In this document: one piece after another, positions 21,678 through 33,009 of the stretch
Numbering within the stretch: the stretch's first letter is position 1
How the letters are laid out: each line of letters begins with the position of its first letter
NCBI GenBank assembly: GCA_037074615.1
Contig: CM073557.1
Coordinates: forward strand, 8,448,501-8,512,500
Source of the DNA: Leucaena leucocephala
Taxonomy: Eukaryota > Streptophyta > Magnoliopsida > Fabales > Fabaceae
Reading direction: 5' to 3'
DNA: 64,000 bases
Made by a program: the position numbers and the translations under genes
The notes under the pieces: generated by a model
What the model saw: only the letters and a program-made list of their open reading frames with translations
Database searches by the model: none
What the model was told of the DNA's origin: nothing

Positions 21678-24600
21678 TATAACATCTTTATTTTTATACG
21701 TCTCAGGGACCATTCAGTAGCATTTAGAACCACTTACAAGACCTTAGAAGTCCATTAACCAAATCTAGAATTTTACTCTTTCTCGGGTTATTGTTCATAT
21801 GGTATTCTAGATTACGCAACAAATTTCAAAAACTCATAATTAATTTTAGAAAAATAGAAATGAAGTGGTTCAAAAATCTAAGTGAAGATAAAATCTTAAA
21901 ATTTAAGGGACAAATAATTCCAGACCAAATGATTAGCCAATTAATACAATTTATTCGTTGAATTTTACTATTTATTTGATCAAAAACTCTGGAAACAGAT
22001 TTTGGTTTTTTACTTTGGAAATTTATTTCTCTTGATATACACATCCAAATGAAATGTTCTACCTATTCACTTAAATATATGGATGTGTGATACACTCTTG
22101 TAAAATTTCATGAAATAATTCCTTCATTTGATAGGTCAAACGGAAGCCACAACAAAACTGCTTCAGTACCTACATTTTTACCATTTCAGTTTCCTTTCTT
22201 TTACTTTCAATAAATGTTCCAATATGTATAAGCCATCAAATAAGATTCTCAATATTCATATACATCATGTACATATGCCATAATTATTATAAATAGTTTC
22301 ATCACATAAATGGACACCTTATAGAGCATTTACATACATAGATAATCTATAGCATATGCTAGGATCTCAATTACTTCGCTTCCTTTCTTTCATTCTTTAG
22401 CTCTTCTCCATGCCTACCTTTTCCATCATGCTTGACCTAAATTGGTTGGTTATGGGAGAGTGAGATTCTAAGGAATCTTAGTAGCAAACATTACCACTTA
22501 AATATGCAAGATGGATGCTAATGCATGATATGTAATTTCATTAAACTTTCTTTGATTAGTGACATGCCATCATGCTATATACTCATACATAAAGTGAATG
22601 GCCATGGAAAACATGCTATTCACAATACATTCAATATCATTTATCATGTCACAACATCATTCAAATATCATATACATGTCAATACATAAGCATATCACAT
22701 CAAGCACATAAAGAGGTAAGTTCACTACCTTGCACTTAAGTTTTCCTCTTAATCTTTAGCACTTGCTCCCTAGCTTTTCAACCATGAAGCCTTTATGTCA
22801 ATCACTTTCCAACATATTCTTGGATGTTTCAAGGTCCTAAATACAATCATATTCATTACATACTTCATTAGGACTCATGAACTCTAACAATGTTCAAGAC
22901 TAACCTTGTTACAGTCTTTATTATCATACTTTCTCTAATCTTTACTAATCAACTTGGTTCTTAAACCAATTGATGTCTTGACTTTAACCTACACAATTTC
23001 ACTTTTTGAATCCATTTATGAGCTTAGAATCATGAAATTTCAGCTCCTTCATGGGCTGCTGTATAGAACTGAACACATGCACACAATTCTTTCAAAAATT
23101 CTCATTTTGATTTTAGTGCTTCCCATACTTGTTTCTCTAATTTATCCCACAAAACTTTTCATTTTAAAACCATTGGAAGCATAAAAATTATAAAATTCCA
23201 ATCACTGTTCATACGAATGAACAGTAATTGTGAAGAATTTCAAAAACTACAATCTTGAAATTTTAATGTTTTCAAGGTTCAAAACCTTTCCAATCCTACA
23301 CAAAATCATCATATAAATTCAATGGAAGCATTAAATTATTGAAATTCCATTTTCTTCCCTCATTAACAGTGCATACCGAACAGGTTCCATTATGGCAAAG
23401 TCAAGAATATAAACTTGATTCAACAATAAATCTCTTAACTAGCTTGTTTAAGCTTTAATCATGTGTCTCTAACTTTAATTTCTTCTTTTCCCTTTCATCT
23501 AAGGTTTTTGGGAAGCACCACCCCTTAGATAAAAATCAACTTTTACCCCATGAAAACCCTAAGTTCAAGCTCCCAAATCAAAGAAAAATAAGCTAGGAGA
23601 GATTGCTTACATTTAATCTCTAGCTTGCTTGAACTTTGGTACCTTGAATCTTCTTTATCTTGGCTTGAGTTTTTATTTTGCAAGAGTTTTCCCAAGGGTT
23701 GACATGCCATGGTTTGGATGAAGATTTGAGGGGGTATTTATAGAAAAATCTTGGTGGAAATCAATGGCCAAGATTAGTTTGTATACCATTTGATCTAATG
23801 GCCCACATTTAATCTTGGATTTTACTTTTTCAAAAAGAAGATTTATGACATCATTCATTACATCACAAGGGACAACTCAAGGGGACACCTCATGGGGTGC
23901 TGTGGTGCAATTCCAATGGGGGAAGAATGTTTTAGAAAAAATCCAGTCTAATCCGGTACCGGCTTAGTCCGACTCCCCAAAAACTGGACTGTTTTATAAA
24001 TCTAATTTTCCTAATATTTCAAAATATGCTTTCTGAACTTAAATCCAGTATCTGAATTCTTCCAACCATTAACATTCTTGTACTGGCCACAATTTAATTA
24101 CATATCCCTTGAGAAATGACTGAAATGCCCTTGGTTCATTGTCTTGCACTGTATTACCCCTAAGGGCATAATTGTCATTTCACACCTCTTTATACTACCT
24201 CAAGGTGTATACTGGCTCTAACTAATCATCTTTATACTATCCTTGACGTTTTTGGCCTATCCAAAATGACCAAAATATCCTCCATCCATCACTAATACAG
24301 TATGGGCATCCAGGGGCATTTTCGTAGTTTTGTATTTTTCCTAGACTGCTTTGGACCCTAACCCACTTAATTGTCCAGTCATCATATTGGGCCTACTATG
24401 GCACCATTTGGGCCTTGGTTTGGACTCATTGCCTTTATGCCCTTTATAGCACAAATCCTAAGACACCTCTCCCGATCATATTTATCGGGTATTCTATTTT
24501 ACCGTAAAATCTCGTAAGAATTCTACATAATTCCTTTTCTAACTCCGTCATTTTTATAAATTCTTATATTAAATATAAGAATTTATGGTAAAGTTTCATC

Positions 24601-25075
24601 TGATTCTGAGATCCAAAAAATACTGCAATAATTCCTGCCGACTTCAGGAATTTATATAAATTAATTAGGACCTCAAATCGAAATTTTGTGACTCCTTAAA
24701 TTGACCGAAATTGCTTTATCTATCTACTGGTAAAATTGGAGTCTAATATGATTCTGGGTATTTTTTGTCTATTTCGACTCAACTTTCTTATATTTACATT
24801 TAGGTCCCTGAACTTTTGAATAATTGCACTTGAGCCCCTAAACTTTTGGCTATTTGCATTTAAGTCCCTTAACTTTTGAAAATTACACTTAAGTCCCCAA
24901 CTTTTGCTTCTACTTTCACTTTTTGCCTTTAACATTTTCTATTTTGCGTTTTAATCCTTATCTTCCCTCAAGACTTATCTAACCTTTATCTTTTCTTATG
25001 ATCTTCGTCATAATCCTTTCCAAACCTCTTTCCACTATCAGTACTATACAGATAGGAAAAAATTAGGATATGACA
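21678..25075 (-). mobile_element. Family E solo LTR, copy E2 (~3.4 kb)
   Basis: Complete long LTR without internal region. On the minus strand it starts TGTCATATCCTAATTTTTTC and ends ...GATGTTATA. A TATA box (TATAAATA on the minus strand, 23735-23742) is followed by a ~2-kb transcribed part and preceded by ~1.3 kb of U3. Flanks ACATG (21673-21677) and ATATG (25076-25080) differ by one base. The two flanks belong to different, oppositely oriented copia copies. No open reading frame of note; the short frames on both strands are chance. Confidence 0.7.
24790..24910 (+). repeat. Tandem ~30-bp motif TTTAGGTCCCTGAACTTTTG
   Basis: Four or so degenerate ~30-bp units, each with (A)AGTCCC(T)NAACTTTTG, in the U3 part of E2. 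The corresponding block recurs with fewer units at about 32,760-32,880 and 41,185-41,340. Confidence 0.75.
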
Positions 25076-26035
25076 ATATGTCCTAAAGAACCACAAATGG
25101 AAAGCAGGTGAATCAATCTCTGCTTTTTTGTTGTGTGAGTTCCATAAAGGTATCGTCTTTTATTAATGTCCTTTGACTTTGACAGCATTATAGAGATATA
25201 TTTAAGCGATTGCTACTTTAGTATATGTCATATGGTCAAATTATATATAAAGAAAATGTATTATGCTAGGAAAACAGTTGATTCATATAAAAATGATATA
25301 TAGACAAAAGAAAGATTGCCAAAATATACACATCCATACTAGTATATGTGATCGATCCCTTGTGATATTATTTTACTAATTTCATAAGTGTGGATACTAT
25401 ACGTAAGTAGAGATTATCTAAGTTATATACTGATTCAAGAGGATTAGATTAGTCATAAGAAAAGCATATATGAGTAAATATAAGATATTCGATGCACTAA
25501 AATATATTTTATTCAAGATGCATTAAAGGGTTACTTTGTACTAGTCTCTATAAAAAGGATTTATAGTACAAATGCCCCAATAGAGACGTAATGCCTATGC
25601 AGTCACAAAAAAGCACCTAATATGAATGAAAGAAGAGAATGAGATTGGACCCATGGCATCTAATCCACCAAATGTGAGTGAAAGATATTACAAAGTGGGT
25701 TGATCTACCTTTAGTGGATTAAATCCAAACCCAATAGGCATTGGGGCCATTGTGAGAATAAGGGAGAAAGTAGGTTATATATGTGTAATATCCCCAATAT
25801 GAAAAATAGTGGGAGTTACCTATTGGATTTACAGGAGTAAGACTTAGGGAAGTGGGTGTGTGCATTTGTTTCTCAGTCTCTTTTCTGCTCCCCTCCCTCT
25901 GCATCCGATGCTCTATTTTTCTTCCTTGGGTGTTTTAGCTGTGTAAACATACTAGAGTCAAAACAAGGTGATCTGGTTGCATGTGGGTATCTCGATGAAC
26001 CAGAGAATATCCAAGGTACACTTGAAAACTTATAT
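25076..26035 (+). mobile_element. Copia-B2 5' LTR, left-truncated
   Basis: Matches the B2 3' LTR from its middle (block ACAAATGGAAAGCAGGTGAA) to its end (CTTGAAAACTTATA). The first ~500 bases are replaced by E2. The TATA box at 25549-25555 and the hairpin at 25703-25719 are retained. Confidence 0.7.
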
Positions 26036-27989
26036 TGGTACCAAATCTAATTTTTTGCTTCCGCTAATATTCTATGATTTTTTTTATTGTGTAAATGCTG
26101 TATTATGGGTAGTTATTTAGCATTACAGCATGCTTTTTTTATTAAATATGTAAAGCATGCATCAGAATCATAAAACAAGCAAACTCACCGTAAACCATAA
26201 TAGCTTATTCGTTTCAAAATTGGGTCACTAGAAATATACATTTTTAAGCTTTAAAATTAGTCCAATTGCATATAGCATGAAAAATGAAGAAAATGACACT
26301 AAGAACATTGAAAACAAATGATTGACAAAGAAGTTATGGGGAAGAAAAGAGTCAGGTATGATGAACCACAACCCGCACATCAGCCAGGTCTAACGTGACT
26401 CGGCTGGAGGTTAGGTGTGACTTATGCGCGCCATTTTGTCCCTTAAAAAAATTGGCCAAACCATTTTCAAACAAAAAAAATTGGGCTGTAGAGGTATAGG
26501 TTGGGTTGGATAAGTGAATCCAACCCAAACCTATAATTAAATTAAAAAAAATTAGTAATCTAAGAAAAAAGGAAAATCTGATGGCCACGTGGTAATACCA
26601 GACTGGTGCGTGTAATACAAGGGCCAATGGACGAGAGTGTGTTTTGTTCAGTTTTTTAATTCTTTCTAAATTTTTCCTTCTTAAGACGTGGGAGGGAGCG
26701 TGAGACTTTCGATTCAGGTGAGGTTTGTTCCTAAAAATTCCTAAAATCAAGATCATTATTTTAATAAATAATTTACCTAATTTTAAAGGTAATTTTGGAC
26801 CTATTTGTGAATATTTAGTGTTAAAAAATTTTCAAAAAATTATGACAATTAATATCTTTTTATTATTTAGGTGAAAATGACTTTATCTAATACTGAATCC
26901 CTAAGATATGGTTTATATGATGACATCTCATACCTAGATTATGTCAATGACCTAGAGGAGAATCTTCAAGAGGACCCCGAGGGGGAACCTAAAGAAAATC
27001 CAGAAATAGAACTTGATGAACTTTCTAAAGAAGACCCAGAGGAGTTGATGGAGGAAGTACCACAAGAGTAACCTAAAATAATTTATCCTTTTGGATCGAG
27101 GTCAAAAACTTTATTCCCCATCGAATCCCTTCCTGAGCAGCCTTTCATGGTTTCTACATACTCAAACTCCAATCGGTGCCTACCCTTCATGATGAATCTC
27201 CAGTTGAGGATGGAGAGGAAGTGAACCAACATCTTACCCCAGCTTTGGTTATGAGTATAGTCGAAAGAGATGCACCAAACTAACAAATATAAAAGGCATT
27301 AATGAAGTGCTTGGCGAATACATTAGATTCATGAATGATAAGAAGAATAACAAATTCTATATAAAAATCATAATAGAATATATAAGAGCAATTGGGGTTA
27401 AAGGCAAGCCTAAAGGAGAACCTATAAGGAAAATGCATTGGCTTAAAACAATAGAGTTTATATGTGACTGTCACAAGTCACCTTGTAAGCTTAAGAAGCT
27501 AATAAAAGCAACATTAGAATATGGTAATGCTCATATCAAATAATGTATATTTGTATTTGATTTCTATTGCTTTGCTTTGTTAAGGACATGTTTCATTACT
27601 CTTTATTTGTAAAAATTTGTCATTTCTTACTTGCCTTATATGTAAAAGAAACATATTTCATTTCATTTTTTTCTTAGTTATGATTTATGTATAATTTTTA
27701 TAAGTGGGAGCCTTTTAGATAATGAGTCTTTTAAAAGAAAATTTTTACAAGAATAGTACTTATATTAATTTTGATAGAAAGTGATAGCATTGATAGTGCC
27801 TATGTGATGGGAGGTACAAATGTGTTCTCCTGATCATGGGTCTAACAATGTTATTCTTTTCTGATAAAAAATGATAAAAGTATATGACATTGTATATTTT
27901 ACATGTGTTATATACATAAAGTCACTTAAATATTCTATAGATCAATAAATTAATATGGGATAGGTTTGTCACAGAACTGATATTGAACA
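26036..27989 (+). mobile_element. Copia-B2 leader region with unassigned ORFs
   Basis: Between a degenerate primer site (TGGTACCAAATC at 26036) and gag lies nearly 2 kb. The first part (26,190-26,760) has an inverted relative at 37,190-37,785, so it belongs to the element. Two open stretches are unexplained: 26871-27071 is very acidic (repeated EEP/EDPEE-like units), and 27307-27543 is basic with CDCHKSPC. I do not recognise either; they may be lost element genes or captured sequence. Confidence 0.5.
27307..27543 (+). CDS. Unassigned ORF in copia-B2 leader
   Basis: 78 codons starting MLGEYIRFMNDKKNN and ending at TAA 27541-27543; upstream codons in frame are open for only a short way. The product is Lys/Ile-rich and basic, with a Cys/His cluster CDCHKSPC near residues 53-60. 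I cannot assign it to a family. It sits between the acidic ORF and gag. Base composition matches its surroundings, so it may be a relic of a longer gene or a chance frame. Nothing like it was seen in copies B0 or B1. Confidence 0.25.
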   Translation: MLGEYIRFMNDKKNNKFYIKIIIEYIRAIGVKGKPKGEPIRKMHWLKTIEFICDCHKSPCKLKKLIKATLEYGNAHIK

Positions 27990-28830
27990 ATGGCATCAGA
28001 GAACATTATTGCTTAATTAAACAAGGGAAAAACTCAGCAACGACAATTGGGATTTGGCACCGAAAAGTCTAATATATTCTAGAAGAACAGGATGTGATTA
28101 AGCCATTAACAATATCGATGGTTGAACCTAAGGCTGAAAATACGATCAAACAGAGGAGAGACCAGGAGGTATACCTGTCTTGAAAAAACAAGAATAACAT
28201 TGCAAGAATCACACTGATGAGTGCAATAGTTGATGACTTGATGTGTGAATTTAAGATACAGAACTGCACAAGCTTTGTGGAATGCCCTGAGGATAAGTTT
28301 GGCGAAGATTTTATTACTAAACTTAGAAAGTTGAGAATTAAATTCGATATCTATAAGCTAAAGCTAACTAATTCTATAAGGCAATATCTGAGAGAAATGT
28401 CTAACATGATTAATGAACTAAATGAGTCTAGACATAATCTATCTAATGAGCAACAAGTATAGGCTATCATCAGGTCACTCCCAACCAGTTGGGAACACAT
28501 AAAAGTTAATTTCACCCATAATGAAAATATTATCACTTTCAATGATATAGCTAAGAATTTAGAGTTAGAGGACAAACGTCTGGAGGCTTGTAAGGTCACT
28601 AGATAAGCCTATTTGACCAAAAAGATGCATGTCATTCCTATTCAAAGTCTAAATTTAAGAAAAGCAAAAAATTCAGAAAAATGGGAAGAAATGAGGTCCT
28701 CTACCTAAGAAAGGGAAGCAATAATACAAGAAAAAAGAAAAGAAAGGCGACATTCAAAAGCTAAACCTAAACAAGGTCAAATACTTTGCATGCGACAATA
28801 TGGGGCATTTCGCACGTGACTGTTCTAAAT
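27990..28830 (+). pseudogene. Copia-B2 gag remnant
   Basis: Gag of the B2 copy, starting with the ATG at 27990 (MASENIIA, then a stop). The best block is the open frame 28217-28462, with IVDDLMCEF, KFGEDFITKLRKLRIKFD and LREMSNMINEL, typical of UBN2/copia gag. It continues to a zinc knuckle near 28,790-28,830 reading FACDNMGHFARDC, where the first Cys is altered. In-frame stops at several places prevent expression. Gag would form the particle that carries the RNA. Confidence 0.75.
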
Positions 28831-29653
28831 AGGCCCAGAGCAGAAAGGTAATAGTGAATTATGTGAATTCACATGTCTCATTTATTTCTAGTATTATTTT
28901 TCTAACATAACCTATTTTCTTTTCTTAGATTATTGACTCAGGCTTCACAGACCACGTAAGTCGAGATCAAGGACTTTCGTGGAATATCGTTCATTGCCAT
29001 TTTAAAGCAACTAGCTTTACGTTGGTAATAATGCAAGGATCGAGGTTCGAGGTATTGGCACCTGTAAACTTATTTTGTGTGATAGAAAAACCTTGATGCT
29101 GCATGATATGCTTCATCCTCCTGACATTCAACAGAATTTAATTTATATAATTTGCTTATTAGACTTTAGGTTTAATGTAAACTTTCATGGTAAAGTAGTA
29201 GACATTTATAGCAACTCAATATTTTATAGTTCAACTTTCCAATTTCAAAAGTACTTTATTTTAGATATTGCTGGTAATTTTAATGCTCACAATTGTTTTT
29301 TATTACTTTGAATAATCCTTCTATAAATATATGGTATGCTAGACTATGACATATTAATCAAAATAGAATGATTAAACTGGCAAAAGAAAGGATGATGGGG
29401 GTAATCCTTAACATAGATATGTCATTATGTGAAAGTTTCATAGCTGGTAAGGCTACTAGAAAGCCATTCGGTAAGGGAACACGAGTCAAAAATCCATTAC
29501 AATTAATCCATTTTGATATTTGTGATCCAATGAGTGTAAGGGCGAGACATGGAGCTTAGTATTTCATTATCTTTATTAATGATTTTTCAAGATATGATCA
29601 TGTTTATTTGATCTCACATGAGTCTGAGGTACTAGAGTGGTTTAGATGATACA
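28831..29653 (+). pseudogene. Copia-B2 protease and integrase N-terminal half
   Basis: Protease active site IIDSGFTDHVS near 28,930. Pre-integrase region 29,340-29,500 with HINQNRMIKLAKERMMG and CESFIAGKATRKPFGK, where the second zinc Cys is Phe. Integrase core begins at HFDICDPMSV, with FINDFSRY (the first catalytic Asp region) around 29,575. The sequence is interrupted at 29,654 by E3 and resumes at 33,010. Confidence 0.75.
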
Positions 29654-32600
29654 TAAAACATCCTACTTTTATCACCTGAGAGTACATAATCGGAAGCGTA
29701 TTTGATTAGTGGAAGCATTACATTAGCCTAAAAATTAAAATTTCAAAACTTACTTCTCGGGTACTGTTCATTTGGTGATTTTCATATTTACAATCTAACT
29801 TTAAAAATTCATAACTAATTATAGAAAAATCTTATGTAGGTGATCCAAATTTCTAATTGAATCTCTTTCATAGATATTTAGGGAAAAAATATAAATATGG
29901 ACATTTACTTTGCCAATTGATACAGTTAAATCGTTACTTTTTACTATCTATATGGCAAATTCTGGAAATTCCAGATTCTGTCTCTTCACTTTGGAAATTC
30001 ATTTCTCTTAATATATATATCCAAATGAGGTGTATTACATATGAATTCAAATATATTGATGTGTAATATATGCTCATACAATTTCGTGGATTAATTCGTT
30101 CGTTTGTTAGGTCAAACTGAAGCCACAATAAAACTGCTTCAAGATTTACGTTTTTACCATTTCAGTTTCCTTTCTTTCACTTTCAACAATTGTTCTAGCA
30201 TCCATAAACCATCTCTTTTGCCTTTCATTCATTCATATACATCATATACATATGCCATAATTATTTCATACAGTTTCATAACATAAGTAGACACCTTACA
30301 TGGCATTTACATACATGGATAATTCATAGCATATGTTATGATCTCAATTACTTCACTTCCTTTCTTCCATTCTTTAGCTCTTCTCCATGCATACATTTTT
30401 CTTCATGCTTGACCTAAATTGGTTGGTTATAGGAGGGTGAGATTCTAGGGAATCTCAGTAGCAAACATTACCACTTAAATATGCAATATAGATGCTAATG
30501 CATGAAATGTAATTTCATTAACTTTCTTTAATTAGTGACATGCCATCATGCTATATACTTTTGCATAAAAGTGCATGGCCATGGAAAACATGTTATTCAC
30601 AATAAATTCAACATCATTTATCATGTCACAACATCATTCAAATATCATATACATGTCAACACATAAGTATACCACATCAAGCACATAAAGAGGTAAGTCC
30701 ACTACCTTGCACTTAAGATTTTCTCTTAATCTTTTGCACTTGCTCCCAAGCTTTCCAACCATGAAGCCTTTTGGTCAATTACTTCCCAACATCTTCTTGA
30801 ATGTTTCAAGGTCCTAAATATATTCATATTCATCACATAATTCATTAGGACCATGAACTCCAACAATGCTCAAGACTTACCTTGATAAATTTTTAACTCT
30901 TTATTAACATAACTTTGTCTAGTCTTCACTAATTAACTTGGCCTTTGAACCAATTGATGTTTTGATTTTATCCTACATAATTTCATATTTTGAATCCATT
31001 TATGAGTTTAGAATCATGAAATTCTAGCTCCTATGCACTATTATGTATATAATTACATAACACCCTCTTTTCTTTTAAAAATCCTCATTTTGATTCTAAT
31101 GCTTCCCATACTTGTTTCTCCACTTTATCCCACACAAATTTTCATTTTAAAACCATTGGAAGAATCAAAATCATGAAATTCTAATCACTGTTCATGTGAG
31201 TGAACAGTAATAGAGAAGGATTTCAGAAACTACAATCTTGGGATTTTAATGCTTTCAAGGTTCAAAACATATCTAATCCTACACAAAATCATCATATAAA
31301 TCCAATGGAAGCATTAGATCATTGAAATTATATTTCTTTCCATCATGAAAAGTGCAAATTGAACTGGTTCAACTATAGCAAAATCAAGAATATCAACTTG
31401 ATTCAACAACCAATCACATAACTAGCTTGTTTAAACTTAAATCACCTATCTCTAACTTTAATTTCTTCTTTTTCCTTTCATCTAAGATTTTTGGACAGCA
31501 CAAAATCTTAGAGAAAACTCAACTTTCTCCCATGAAAATCCTAAGTTCAAACTCCCAAATTAAAGGAAAATATGTTAGGATAGATTGCTTACCTTTAATC
31601 TCTAACTTGCTTTAACTTTGGTGCCTTGAATCTTCTTTGTCTTGGCTTGAGTTTTCATTTTTATAAGAGTTTCCCTAAGGGTTCATGCTCTAGGGTTTGC
31701 TTCAGATTTGAGGGGGTATTTATAGAAAAATCTCATGGGAAATCAGTGGCCAAGATTAGTTTGTGCACTATTTGATCTAATAGCTCACATTTAATCTTAG
31801 ATTTGACTTTTCTAAAAAGATAATTATGACATCATCCATGACATTGTCAAGGGACACTTCATAGGGCTAGGTAGAAAAATTCCAAGGGGTAGAAGCTTCT
31901 AGAAAACTTTCAGTCTAATCCAGTATTAGCTCAGTCTGATTCCTCAAAAACCAGACTGTTTTATGAATCTAATTTTTCTGAGATTCCATAATATGCTATC
32001 TAACCTTAAATCCAGTATCCAGATTCTTCCTACCATTGACATTCTTGGACTGGATCAAAACTTAATTACAGATCCCTTGACAAATGACTAAAATACCCTT
32101 GGTTCCCTATCTTGTACTATATTAACTCTAAGGGCATAATCGTCATTTCATAGCTCTTTACTTCTTATCAGGCCATATACATGCTCTAACTAATCACCCC
32201 TGTACTTACTTGGATATTTTTGACCTATCTAAAATAACCAAAATACCCTCCATCAATCTCTGGTATAATCTAGCTACACATGGGCATTTTCGTAATTTTA
32301 CACTTTTCTAGAGTTGCTTTGGACTCTAGCACACTTAACTGTCCATCCACCTCACTGGGCCTCTAGGATGCCATTTTAGGCCTTAATATGGGTCTATTTC
32401 CTTTATAGCATAAATCCCGAGAAACCTCTCTTGAAGGTATTTATTAGATATTTTATTATGCTATAAATTTCCTTAAAAACTCTACAGGATTCCTTTTCTA
32501 ACACTGTCAATTTTATAAATTCTTATATTAATTATAGGAATTTACTGTAAGGTTTCATCTGATTCTGAGGTTCCAAAAAATACTGCAATAATTTTTCCTG

Positions 32601-33004
32601 ACTTCAAGAATTTATATCAATTAATCAGGACCTCAAATCAAAATTATGTGTTGCGTCAAACTGATCAGAATAATTTTCTCTACTTACTAGTAAAATTTGG
32701 GACTAATCTGATTCTAGACATTTTTGGACATTTTTCGGTTCAACTTTCTCATAATTATATTTTTTCCCCTGAACTTTTTATGAATTACATTTAAGTCCCT
32801 TAACTTTTGGTAATTACACCTTTTGGCTTGACTTTTCTTTCTACTTTCATTTTCTACCATAGAACTTTTAAATTTTTTATTTTAGTCCCTCATCTTTATA
32901 CCTTTGTCTAATCATTGCTTTTCCTTTCTATTCATCATCATAATCCTTTCCAATCCTTTTTCCTCATCAGTATTATACAAATAGGGAAAAAATAGGATAT
33001 GACA
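29654..33004 (-). mobile_element. Family E solo LTR, copy E3 (3,351 bp) with target duplication
   Basis: Inserted in copia-B2 integrase. The target sequence ATACA is duplicated at 29649-29653 and 33005-33009, as expected for an LTR-retrotransposon insertion, and host coding sequence resumes after it. On the minus strand the LTR starts TGTCATATCCTATTTTTTCC and has a TATAAATA box at 31717-31724. There is no internal region, so it is a solo LTR from LTR-LTR recombination. It contains the hairpin ACTGTTCA...TGAACAGT near 31,187-31,208. Confidence 0.85.
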
Positions 33005-33009
33005 ATACA

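Noticed and set aside
22954..23184. Hydrophobic 76-codon open frame in E2
   Set aside because: Not kept in E3 or E4 at the matching place, so there is no sign of selection on a protein.
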